Assembly: GCF_030272615.1 (NCBI RefSeq)
Contig: NC_081405.1
Coordinates: 477,599,008 to 477,663,007, forward strand
DNA length: 64,000 bases
Reading direction: 5' to 3'
Source: Cryptomeria japonica
Taxonomy: Eukaryota; Streptophyta; Pinopsida; Cupressales; Cupressaceae
Below the pieces are notes generated by a model, which had not been told where the DNA came from, ran no database searches, and was given only the letters and a program-made list of their open reading frames with translations. Within the stretch, counting starts at the first letter, position 1; every line of letters starts with the position of its first letter. The position numbers and the translations under genes were made by a program. Positions 23,509-34,266 of this stretch are shown here, piece after piece.

Positions 23509-25233
23509 CTACATAGTAATTTTCTTCAGCAGATCCTCTGCCTTAGTCATCAGCTCGTCATAGGTCACCCCAACTACTTTTAGCTCCTCCAAGTCCTTAT
23601 TCACTTTCTTTTCCTTCCTCTTTCCACGGGTGCGAGTTCTGGGACATTGGGCTTCCCCGGTTCCTTCTGCATCCAAGTCAATTTCCTGGGTTTCCTTTTC
23701 ATCATCGAGCTTGTTGATGAGGGTATGGGTGTTGTTGGCTGAGATTTTCAGAATGCAAAGACTCTGCTCCACAATGTTCTTGAGGCACTCCTCTATCTTT
23801 TCCACTTTGGCAACTGTATCCGAGAGCATTTTTTCGTTAGTTTCCTCTAGGGTTTTTCTATCTTGTATCTCCTTTTCAATTTTCTCAAACCGGGGATTAA
23901 AGGCATCTCTGATGTCTTCCGCTTTGGCAATTGTGTTCTTCAAATCTTCAATATAATTGGCCATAGTGTTCCCCTCTCCAATGTTAATGGTCTCCAGGAT
24001 CATGACTCTATTGCAGAGTTTTTTGTATTCATCCACAGTATTCTTATTCTCATCAATAAGCCATTCAATGGTTTTCATAAAACCCTTCAAGGCCTCGGGG
24101 TGAGGACCAGAAGAAGGAGTAACTTTATCAGGGGTTATCTGTTCATCTTTAGCAATATGGAGGGAAGAAATAGTGTTAGCGGCCCTAAGGGTCTCCTCCA
24201 TAGTCTCCATCTCCAGGCTTTGTTTAGCTTCCAGGGTTCTTGTTTGCTTGTCCTCTTCCAATTCCTTGCTTGTGTCCTCCGGATCTTTGCCAGTCTCCTC
24301 TGTTTTCTTTTGCTTCTTCTTGGGTTGGGCTTGGATTTTACTTTTTTCCTTCAGCACTCCCTTAGGGTTCTTCTTCTCCTCAAGGAAATCAGAGTCCTCT
24401 TCTTCCGAAGAAATACTAATCAAGGGTTTGCTTTGGGGTTTTTTACTCTTAGAAGAAGAGGGTCTTGAATTCCTCTTCTTGCTCCTCTCATACTCTGAGT
24501 CATCAGAGCTTTCCTCATTTTCAGTCGAGGAATCATTATCTAAATCCTCCTCCTCTGAGAAATCAGAATCAGACATTTCTTCTTTCGAATCCACAGAGAG
24601 CTGCATTCGATTGATTTTACTAGCCTTTAGATGATCATAAATGAGGTCCATAAGTCCATGGTGCATTGCAGTGTCACCCCGAGGATTTTCTTTATATGCT
24701 TTTAGGGATGCATTCATAGAACAGAGCAAGAAATAAGGGAAATTCACCTTATTGTTATGCCTAAAATAATTTAAGAGGACAAAGTGATATCCATATACTT
24801 TCGTAAACCTACCATCTAGAGTTATATACCTCATTAATACAAAGAGAATTTCCCGTCAGAGCTTTGCAAAAGCCCTACGCGGGTAATAGGTTTTTCTCAA
24901 CTTTACCAGTCTTTTCTTCTCTTTCTCTATGACTGGGTACCTTTCAATGGCTTCCCTCCTGACCTTCCTGTCTCTGTAGAAATTGCAGCCCTCCCTTTTG
25001 AGTCTTGTAGCTTTAGCTATTAACTCTTCGTCAATTCCCACCAGTTGGTCACCCATTTTAAGCTTTCCTTTCTTCCAATTTTTGCAGAAGAAGCTGGTTA
25101 TCTTTCCATCATAGCCATGGAGTCTCTCAAGGAAGCTTGAAAGACCACCCTTCTGGAACATTTCCCACACCTCTTCTTTCTGTTTCCACTCCTTGCAACT
25201 TCCTGGCTCATATCTTCTCCTATTTCCACCCAT
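23509..25233 (-). pseudogene. LINE ORF3: unknown protein with acidic/serine-rich and coiled-coil regions
   Basis: 575 codons including the terminator, from ATG at 25233 (MGGNRRRYEPGSC) to TAG at 23509, in one frame with a single internal TGA at 24856-24858 (CGA to TGA would explain it). The frame is also open upstream to 25479, overlapping the end of ORF2. The N-terminal 230 residues look globular (FLERLHGYDGKITSFF; GRFTKVYGYHFVLLNYF; NFPYFLLCSMNASLKAY). Next comes an acidic/serine-rich stretch, a Lys/Glu-rich stretch and a predicted coiled coil. It is not endonuclease, RT, RNase H or a CCHC protein. It lies directly after ORF2 on the same strand with no poly(A) between, so I treat it as part of the LINE; an older same-strand element captured here is the alternative. 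Confidence 0.65.
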
Positions 25234-25441
25234 GGTGTCGTTTCTCACAGTCAAGTTCAGGTTACAGAGCTGGTGAAACAGAAAGCTTTTCGCAGCTAAA
25301 ACAAAAGCCCAGAAAGCATGCGTAGCATTATTGATTTGACAAGTTATAATGCACATTCTACTAACTTTGATGTTTTGAGTAATTCCCTCATTATCGAAGT
25401 AACTCGAAGTTCTTACTTCAGTACATATCATAATTGCCTTG

Positions 25442-28400
25442 TCAATCAAGATTCTTTGGGGTACTTTGATATCTTTCATTTATTATGATTTGTCTTACAT
25501 CTCCAGGAAGACCGCTCTCACCTGTCCATGTGGTTATTGTATCATTCTTCATTGCCACGTTTGTAGCCCAATCAGCAGACCAGTTGGCCTCCCAATATAT
25601 ATGGGATATGTGGCATTTTTTGAAGGTTCTGATGATGTCAATGGCAGAAAAAATTATATTGTGGATCGACCAAGAGGGTTGAGAGGTCCCATTGAGACAC
25701 TTATTAATATTATTGGAATCCCCTTCGATCCAGAGATGGGTACAGTTCCATTTTTTGGCTAGAATAATGCCTTGAAGGGCTGCCATAGCTTCCGCCTTAT
25801 GATTGGTTTGAATGCCAATAGGGAAAGCAACCATACCTTTGCAAATGCCTCTGTCGTCTCTGAGAATAGCTCCACAACCTGAAGGACCTGGATTTCCTTT
25901 GGCTGCTCCATCAAAATTGATTTTAAGCCAACCATGGGGAGGGGTTTGCCATTTAACTTCAAGCCTTTTATTGTGGTTGATATTATGACCATCAGTGATC
26001 TTCATATTCCAGGCTCTTAAGATATTTGACTCCAAAGAGTTGTTTGAGTAACAAGAGACCTCCATAGTTCCCATATTTTCCTGAATAGCCCTTTGAATTT
26101 TCTGAAAAACAATGTCTTGATTTAAGGACACATCCCTAAAAATTCGATTGTTTCTTTCCTTCCAGAGACCCCACAGAATGTGAGGAAGAGAGAGCTACCA
26201 CATACACCTCAAAAAAGAGTTGGTCCAATGAATTTTCCAGGAAGAGAACAAATCTCCGATGTTACTAGGAAACACCCAAGCAAGACTAAAGCTTTTGAGG
26301 AAGCTTTCCCAAACAGAGGTTGAGAAAGAACAATGGAGGGCAAGATGGTCCATTGACTCTTCCTCTTGAAAGCACAACACACACCTATTTGGAAGGGCAA
26401 AACCTCTGCATTTAAGGTTGTCAATAGTAAGGATCTTATTCTAGAGAATAGTCTAGAAGAACATATTGATTTTAGGAGTTAGCCCTTTTAACCAAGTTTT
26501 AGACTAGAAAGGATTCATAGGAGGGGAGGGGGAGAGGATACAATACATCGAAGATACAGTAAAGGTACCTTTGGGGTTATATCTCCAAATCAGGGAATCC
26601 TCTTCCTTATTCAGCCAGATAGAAGACAGTTGGGTTTTGAGCTTGGAGAGACTGGGATGAATACTACCAATGTTCTGCTAGTTGTTCCCATCCCAGTAGT
26701 CTGCCACTTAGGTACCAAAAGAGCCAATACAAGAGGGGGCATGGGAAGCCCACTCATAGAAATCCATTAGGGGTTTGTCAAAAAGCCAGTGATCCTCCCA
26801 GAATCTCACTTTTCTACCATTTCCAAGTTTCCATGTCACACCTTTAGCAAACACCTCTTTACATTTAGAAACATGGTTCCAGATATGAGATCCATTTATA
26901 CTAAGATCCGAATTAAGAAAAGAAGATAGAGAAGAGGACAGAAGAGAATACTTACTACTCCAAATTTTGCACCATTCAGAATCAGAGTTAAACCATCTCC
27001 AAACTTGTTTTGACAAGAGAGCTTCATTTAAAGTGCGAATCCTCCTAAGCCCCAGACCACCTTTGCTTTTTGGCTTGCAGACCTGATCCCATGCCACCAA
27101 GGACATTCTTTGCTTTTCCTCCACCCCAGACCATAGGAATCTTCTTTGAATTTTCTCAATAGCTTCAGCATACTTGACTGGGATTCTGAATAAGCTAAGA
27201 GTATAAATGGGGATACTTTGAAGAGTAGCCTTAAGAAGAAGGAGCTTACCAGCTTGACTTAAGAGAGCCCCTTTCCAACCTGCAAGTTTTTTTGTGAAAT
27301 TTATCAACCAGCGAACTCCAATAGGAGTTAGGAGGGGCAATCCCCATGGGGAGACCAAGGTAGGTAGAAGGAAGGTCAGCAATCTTACACTCCAGAACTC
27401 TGCTGATCCTTTGTTGTCTTCTCTCCGGAGTGTTAATGAAAAAGACATCACTTTTGGCATAGTTAATAAGCTACCCCATTGTAGAAGCATATTTACACAA
27501 GGTATTCTTTAGAACTTTAGCTTCTGAGATGCTTGAATCCCCCATAATAATTGTATCATCAACAAACTGCTGGTGTGAACAAATAAGGTCAGCAAAAGAA
27601 GGTTGGAGACCCTTAAAGGATCCTATCTACACCAAATTTTCCATGGTCCGTCCAAAGCATTCTACCATAATAATGAATAGGATGGGGGAGATAGGATCTC
27701 CTTGCCTAAGACCTCTCGAAGCTTGGAAAAAGGTTGAAGGAGAACCATTGACAAGAACAGCAAAGGACACAGTAGTGGTAAGTTGGGATAAAAGATCCAC
27801 AATTCTTGGGGCAAACCCAGAAGCAGTAAGGACTTTCTGTAGAAGAGACTAGTCCACCCTATCATAGGCTTTGGAGAGATCTAGCTTAAGGATGAGACCC
27901 TACTTCTTTTCTTTAACAAGAGAGTGAATATTCTCACGAACAATAATAATGGAATTGATAATTTGTCTTCCAGGAACAAACCCATTATGCTGGTGTTTAA
28001 TAAAAGCCAGGAGAATAGACAAGAGTCTAGAGGTCAGGACCTTAGATATGATCTTGTAAAAGGAATTGCAGAGGCTAATAGGTCTGAACTTGTCCAAGGA
28101 ATCAACACCTTGAATCTTGGGGATAAGAGCAATAAAAGTACCATTTATTTCCTTCAAGAGTTTTCTAGCCCCAAAGAATTCCTTAACCCCATTAGCAACA
28201 TCAGTCCCGATAATGTCCCAGAACTCTTGAAAAAAGAGCATTGGGAAGCCGTTAGGACCAGGAGCTTTGTTTCCATCAAAGGAGAAAATAGCATTTTTAA
28301 TTTCTAAGGTGGAAGGAATGGAAGAGAGAAAAACATTATTTTGGGCATCAATGAGACAAGGAATGTTCTGAAGAAAAGAGGACTGAGCTTCAGCATCCAG

Positions 28401-29633
28401 ACTTTGATCCCTCGAAAGGAGGTCCGAGAAATACCTCTTAGCTTCATTCCTTATTTCATCTTCCTTGACCAACTCCCCATTGTCCACAACTAACTTGTTC
28501 ATCTTGTTGGCAGCTTTATGTTTGATAGTTGACATATGGAAGAATCTTGTATTCCTGTCTCCTTCCTTGAGCCATTTGCATCTCGATCTCTGCTTCTAGA
28601 ACATTTCCTCTTTAGTAATAATATCATGGTAATTCTTAAGAATCTCATTCTCCTTAGCAATAGAAATAGTACTAAAACCATCCTTCTGGATCTGGTCCTA
28701 TATCTCTTTTAGGTTTTCCTGAATTTTACTCTTAGCCTCAAATATATTCCCAAAGCTATTCTTATTCCAGATTCAGATGTTGTCCTTCACACTTTTGAGC
28801 TTCTTAACCACTTTGAACATTTCCATTCCCTCAACTTGGATACTCCACCATTTTTGAATATACGTTTTAATATCAGGGTGAAGAGTCCACGTTTTTTCAA
28901 ATCTAAAGGGATAGTTTTTTCTTCTATTGATCAAATCAGCATTAAAATTAATTGGAAAGTGATCAGAACCAACCCGAATATGTGTAGATAAAGAACAGAA
29001 ATACTGACTGTACCAATCATCAGAAATAAGAGTTCGGTCAAGGCACACTTGAACAAGGTCATTACCATTTCTTCTATTTGTCCATGTGAAATTACAACCC
29101 TATATCTCCAAATCATTAAGAGCTAGAGAATTAATAAAATCCATGAGAGCCATTCTACTTTCCAACTGACGCAGGCTGCCTCCAAATTTTTCCTCCTCTT
29201 TTAAAGGCGTATTGAAATCCCCCATAACCATCCAACTTAGATTTTTGAAACTTTCCCTAGCCTGTTTTATCCTTTTCCAAAAAGAGTTTCTAGCCTTTAA
29301 GGTATTAGGAGCATAAATGTTTGTGAGAACCCATGAAAAACCATCTTTAAGATGCTCAAATTTAATACAAGAAAAATTACCTTCCTAAATAATGACCTGG
29401 CCTTTAACAGTGTTAAGATTCCAGATGGTAGCAATGCCTCCAGAAGCACCCTCAGAACTTCCCCCACTAATTTTACCATTTTTGAAAAACTTCAAAGATT
29501 CAACTTTTTCTCTACTCATTTTGGTTTCTTGAATGAGAAAAATGTCAGGATCGCTATCTCTTATCATATTCCTAATAATATCATGTTTATGGGGATTGTT
29601 TAGACCCCTTAAATTCCAAGAGATTATCTTCAT
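25442..29633 (-). pseudogene. LINE ORF2: endonuclease, reverse transcriptase, zinc region, RNase H
   Basis: Begins MKIISWNLRGLNNPHKHD. The exonuclease-endonuclease-phosphatase-type endonuclease shows WNLRG, IQETKM, MGDFNTP and GSDHFPI. RT shows NKAPGPNGFPMLFF, FRPISLCN, GFVPGRQI, LDLSKAYDRVD, SRGLRQGDPISP and the catalytic FVDD near 27560. A zf-RVT-like segment (CFQEEESMDHLALHC) lies near 26365, then RNase HI at 26131-25442 with FDGAAKGNPGPSG, KAEAMA, EGDSNN and ADWATN. The frame is continuous from 29633 to about 27400 with isolated stops (several TAG, one TGA), then shifts by one base. It would nick target DNA and prime reverse transcription there; inactive now. Confidence 0.9.
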
Positions 29634-29640
29634 AGTTACT

Positions 29641-29766
29641 TACCAATTCCCAACTCCTTGAGAGTTTTCTAAGTTCCATCTACTATGTTCTTGCTGGCCT
29701 CCATGTCTCTAACTTTTTGATTAGATGGTTGCCCTGGGGAAGAGGAGACGTATCCCACATCTTCTA
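29641..29766 (-). pseudogene. LINE ORF1, last codons
   Basis: Open frame on the minus strand (contains EDVGYVSSSPGQPSNQKVRD) with one TAG before ELGIGK and TAA near 29640, directly upstream of ORF2. Probably the C-terminus of the gag-like ORF1, the rest having been lost by 5' truncation. Confidence 0.45.
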
Positions 29767-29774
29767 ATTGTTGT

Positions 29775-30370
29775 ACTTGCTTTTGTTTAAAGTAATGGCA
29801 AGACCTGGGTATGTTTGTTTGGACCCTATCGTCTAGTTGTTTTGAGGTTGGCCATAGTTGGTTAGGCTCCTAGTTAGAGTACCATCAGACAATGGACTTT
29901 TGTATCAGCTTTTAATATGCTCAATTGGATCTGTTTCCATGTAGGGATCATTTAGGATTTATTGACCGAAGTGGTCATTTGTATAATGGTTGTGCTCGCC
30001 TATAAGGCAGGAATGTAAGTGACGTGAACCCTATGTAACTATAACTTAATTAATTATCAGAGGGGTCTTGCAGTTGAGCAGACCCGGAGATGTAGCCCTC
30101 TAGGGGTGAACTCCGAGATCATTTTGGTGTTATGCGATACTTTTGTTCTTGTGTTCCATGGTTAGTGTTAGCATGTATGGATGTCAATTTGATAGAATGT
30201 ATAAGTGGGTTAGATGAGAATTATCGTAATGCATGTATGTAGTTGTCTTTTAAATGCAATAAATGGATCATGAAGGAATGTACTCTAGTAATGTTAATGA
30301 AAATAGGTATGCATGAAAGGACCTCATTAGTTATGATGAGATTATAGAGCATTTTGGAATAAGATGCATG
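29775..30370. other. Long solo LTR, promoter-like part
   Basis: No gene. Includes AGAGGGGTCTTGCAGTTGAG and CTAGGGGTGAACTCCGAG near 30059-30117, a sequence type I associate with Gypsy LTRs, though only by impression. Confidence 0.4.
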
Positions 30371-30960
30371 GTATGGGTTTAATGTATAATTGAACATAAT
30401 GAATGGATAACAATTATTGGATGAACTCATCATATTACCTAAATCATAATTATAATGGATGAACTTCATTTAGTTATTTATATTTTAATCTTAATAAATG
30501 AACTTCATCATAATAGCTATATTTTAACGAAATTGGATGAACTCAATTAGTTATTTACATTTTACTCCTAATAAATGAACTTCACCATATTAGCTTCAAT
30601 CTAACTATAATGGATGTACTCATCAAGCTATCTATATTTTAAACCTAATGGATGAACTTCATTATTCTATTTACATTTCAACCTTAATAAATGAACTTCA
30701 TCTTAATAGCTACATTCTAACTATAATGGATGAACTAAATTGGTTATTTACATTTTAACCTTAATAAATGAGCTTTTTTATGTTAGCTATTTTGTAATTA
30801 AAATGGATGGAGTCTCCAAGTTAACCATATTTTAACCTTAATGGATGAATTTACATGTTATCCATATTTTAACTTCTATGGGTAAATTTCCTCATGTTAG
30901 CCTCAACTTCAACCATATTAGATGAACGCTTCCAAATTTCAATAATGTTAATTCACTGAA
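30371..30960. repeat. Degenerate tandem repeat
   Basis: About nine to ten diverged units around AATGGATGAACTCATC / AATAAATGAACTTCATC followed by TTATTTACATTTTAACC, with a period of roughly 55-65 bp. It lies within the right part of the long solo LTR. Confidence 0.75.
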
Positions 30961-31227
30961 CAAATTATATCCATGTTTCAAGTAATAGCATGTAATTAAG
31001 ATATCCTACTTAATTGGATCAAATGTCGCGAGTTGAGTTAAGTGTTAAGTTACATAATCATGTTGGTAAACTCCTTAGGTTGGTTTAGACTTCTGCTATG
31101 TCATCGAAGCTTTAAGATAACTCATTGTATCTTAATGTTGTGTATTAAAGTTTAAAAAAAAATTTATTTGCACTCCATTTGAGTGTTTTAGCTTTAACCC
31201 TTCGGGGTTTCCTAGCGGGGTATTACA

Positions 31228-31638
31228 GAGAACCATCAACGGAGCATTCTTTCTTGGTTGAGCATGAAATAGAGTTGCACATCTTTATCAATGGTAGAAT
31301 CAGAATATGTTGCAACAACAATTAATTGTACCTAGGTATTATGGATTAAGAAAATGTTGAAGGACATAAAGGTAAAATGAAAAGAATCTATATCCATTTA
31401 CTATGATAATATGGAAGCAATTGATATATCTAAGAATCCGGCATTTCACTCAAAAACTAAACATGTTTCTATCAAATTCAATTTTCTGAAAGAGAATGTT
31501 GAAGCAAAAGAAGTGAAATTGGTTTATGTGAATACTAAAGAGTAGATTGTAGATATTTTTACTAAGCCTTTGCCTAAGGAAAATTTTGAATATCTTAGAG
31601 AGAAGCTTGGGGTTATACCCCCATCAGTAGAGATTTAG
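31228..31638 (+). pseudogene. Nested Copia-B RNase H, C-terminal part
   Basis: Resumes the frame cut at 20264: GAFFLG, then TKHVSIKFNFLKENVEAKEV, LVYVNTKE and FTKPLPKENFEYLRE, ending TAG at 31636. Early lesions include TAG at 31333-31335, where Copia RNase H sisters have a glutamine codon, and a TAG near 31541. Together with 20200-20264 it completes the RNase H domain. Confidence 0.9.
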
Positions 31639-32013
31639 ACAGTTGATGCTTGGCATCAAACCGACAGAATTAATAGAGAAATCTTTTTCCTAGCTTTGAT
31701 GAGGAGAGCTGCTTCTCAGGGGGAGTAGTTGGATAAATTGATAAGTTGGCATTTCGTAATAAATGTTGGAATCCGGTTTTTGTATTTCTTTGGCATTTGA
31801 TGTCAAAGGGGGAGAGATATCTATGGAAAAAAACATTATCTTTTGGGGAGACATTATTCATTGGGGGAGAGATTGTTACTCTCTATATTTATATTTTGAT
31901 CTCTGGTTAATGATCTCTTTGGGAGATTGTTGGTTTTTGGTTTTTGGCATTTATGTTTTGGCACTTAGATGGTTTTTCCATCTTGTGTTTACATCAATGC
32001 CAAAGGGGGAGAT
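31639..32013 (+). other. Copia-B 3' noncoding region with five purine tracts, PPT at 32002-32013
   Basis: GGGGGAG-type tracts at 31719-31725, 31808-31814, about 31845-31850, 31863-31869 and 32004-32011. The last, AAAGGGGGAGAT, abuts the 3' LTR and is the expected polypurine tract. Confidence 0.75.
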
Positions 32014-33039
32014 TGCTGGTATTATGGATGTGTTGCACTAGTATTGTCTTTGATGTCAACACTTTTCAACACTTATCATTGTGGAGATTATTGGTTATGT
32101 TCACTGACAAGTTCATTGACTTATGCACAGTCACGGGTAGGTTACATTGTTCAAGTGACTTGAAGATTACTTGGTTATGTCGAAGACATTGTTTGGACAC
32201 TTTATTTTGGTGATTTGGTCATTGATCTAATCATGTTTGCATATTTGTTATTACCGGCAAATAGGTCTAGGTTATGGACCGGCAAGCATTATCTATTCCA
32301 GATCAACACGACATGCTATGAAGATGATTTTTTATTATTGTAAATGCATTGAGCTGACATGATGCATTGCATATTGATTCATTTGTAATTGATTTTATTG
32401 TAATATCTTTAGCCAGTCAACCTACACATTTGGTGTTAGGTTATGGTATATATGTAAGATCTCATTTGTGAGATTAGTGTGAGTGTGGAAGAGGAATATA
32501 ATAAGGTATATGTGAATATAAGTAGAGCTATACATGCAGACATCAATCAAGATTCAAGGAGGTTTTGAAGAAGGCAAATCAGAGCTTAACCGATACTGAA
32601 TCCAACATATGAAGATGTTATTTTGAGAAGTACATTATCATTGGATTTAACCATCCAATTGTAGTCAGTGTGACTCCTATTTTGTGATTGAGCAGTAAGC
32701 TCTAGGTAGTTGGCCTTTCTGCATGTGCAGACTCCATATTATACACACATACTATCTGTAGTAGTATCATCTGATTGTGGGTAAGGTTTTCCACTGTGGT
32801 TTTTCCCCTTACAGGGTTTCCTTGTCCAAATATATGTGTTATGTGTTGTGGATGTTATTTGTATTTTTGTTTCATGCATTAAAATTTACTGGTGTTATAA
32901 ATAATTGTCAAAACTATTTACCAGCATAAAGTTTGGTTTACCAATATTATGCATTAAGTTTGGATAAGTTATATTTGGTTTGAAATTAATAGATAGGTGA
33001 TTCACACCCCCTCCTCTTAGTTTTCTTTAGGACCTAACA
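32014..33039 (+). repeat. 3' LTR of nested Copia-B
   Basis: 1026 bp, TGCTGGTATTATGG...GGACCTAACA, collinear with 15494-16497 but visibly diverged. Followed by GATAG, the right target duplication. Confidence 0.93.
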
Positions 33040-33161
33040 GATAGGCATTTCATGCTTATAATTGATGACTATTCAAGAATGATATTGGTGACTTTTCTTA
33101 GGGAGAAATCTGAAGCCTTTGAGAAAATTAAGATCTTTAAAGAAAAGGTGGAAACAAAAAT
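33040..33161 (+). pseudogene. Copia-A integrase, middle fragment
   Basis: Directly continues the frame cut at 15493: FMLIIDDYSRM and TFLREKSEAFEKIK of the integrase core. Ends at a second LTR insertion (33162). Confidence 0.9.
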
Positions 33162-34266
33162 TGTTGGTATCATGGATGTGTTGCATTAATTTTGTTATTG
33201 ATGTCAACACTTATCCTTTTGGAGATCTACATTGTTGATTTAGCATTATGGTTATATTGGTTTACTATTGAACCGGGACATTGTGTTCACCAGCAAGGTG
33301 AGTGACTTATGCACAGTCACCGGTATATTGTTCACTGATAGGTTATATGGTTCCCCGACACTGATGATGACTTGTTATCATCTAGAGATCACTTGATTAT
33401 GTAAAATACATGGTTTAGATACTTGGTTTTTGTGTTTTGGTTATTGGTCTAATCGGGTTGACATAATTGTTATTACCAATAGATTGGTCTAGGTTATGGA
33501 CCGGTATGCGTTATCTATTCTAGATCAGCATGACACGTTATGGAGATGATTTATCGATTGAATATTGTTGTAAATGTATTGAGCCGACATGATGCATTGC
33601 ATCAAGAATTATTTGTAATTGATTTTATTGTAATAATCTTAGTGAGCCGACCTACACATTTGGTCTTAAGTTTTGTATATATGTAAGATCTCATTTGTGA
33701 GATGAGACATGGTATGTAAGGATATGGTATGGTATTGTAACATGGTATGTGTGAATATTGAAGATCATATGAGCAGACCATAGAGAAGGTTCAAGAAAGG
33801 TCTAAAGGTGTTTATCAGAGCTTAACCTGTACTGAATCCAACATTGGAGATGCTATTTTGAGTAGTACATTATTCTAGGATTTAACCATCCTACTGTAGT
33901 CATTGTGACTCCCATTTGAGCAGTGTGCTCTAAGCGGTTGGCCTTTCCGCATTTGCAGACCCCATTTGTATACACATACTATCTACAGTAGTATCATCTG
34001 ATTGTGGGTAGGGTTTCCCACCATGGTTTTTTTCCCTTACAGAGTTTCCACATCAAAATCTCTATTTTATGTGTTGTGGATGTTGTTTCTCCTTCTGTTT
34101 TATGCATTAAATTTCACCAGTATTGATATTAACTACTAGTCTGTTAACCGACAATTAAGTTTGGTTTACAGGTATTAAGTATCAAGTTTGATTAAGTTAT
34201 AATTGGGTTGAAATTCATTGACAACTGATTCACCCCCCCTCTCAATTGCCCTTCCAGTTCCTAATA
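33162..34266 (+). repeat. Solo LTR of family B in Copia-A integrase
   Basis: Starts TGTTGGTATCATGG and ends CCTAATA (decayed from AACA), about 1105 bp, with no internal region. A clean 5-bp duplication is not seen. Instead an 11-bp imperfect match (gaaacaaaaat at 33151-33161, gaaactagatt at 34267-34277) flanks it. Arises by recombination between the two LTRs of a former full element. Confidence 0.85.

Larger units (their letters stand above)
23329..29766 (-). mobile_element. L1-like LINE with a third ORF, 5' truncated
   Basis: Minus-strand non-LTR retrotransposon: tail of ORF1 (29641-29766), ORF2 with endonuclease, RT and RNase H (29633-25442), then a further ORF (25233-23509) before a 3' UTR. 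The UTR carries GGTTTCGGGTCCTTAAAACC, a 3'-end type common to plant L1 elements. The 3' end has a short AATTAGAAC repeat rather than a long poly(A). Candidate target duplication ATTGTTGT at 23321-23328 and 29767-29774; this is only 8 bp and could be chance. Confidence 0.8.
20265..31227 (+). mobile_element. Very long solo LTR, interrupted by a LINE
   Basis: A TG...CA unit (TGTAGTGCCCC at the left, GGGGTATTACA at the right, imperfect inverted termini) flanked by identical GAGAA (20260-20264, 31228-31232) inside the RNase H of Copia-B. After subtracting the LINE it is about 4.5 kb. No second copy of either end is found inside it, and no gag-pol, so a solo LTR of a large Gypsy-type element is the simplest reading. 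A non-autonomous element with unrecognisable LTRs is the alternative. It contains simple repeats, a palindromic minisatellite and an A+T-rich tandem array. Strand is arbitrary. Confidence 0.75.
15494..33039 (+). mobile_element. Copia-B element inserted in Copia-A integrase, itself interrupted
   Basis: 5' LTR 15494-16497 and 3' LTR 32014-33039, flanked by identical GATAG (15489-15493, 33040-33044). Its RNase H is split at 20264/31228 by a 10,963-bp insertion. Without that insertion it is 6,583 bp, close to the minus-strand sister copy at 2658-9358 (6,701 bp). Gag-pol is degenerate. Confidence 0.94.

Noticed and set aside
23630-24634. Plus-strand open frames opposite LINE ORF3
   Set aside because: Antisense shadows of the Ser/Glu/Lys-rich minus-strand protein; the composition (Leu/Phe/Ser-rich) follows from the complement.
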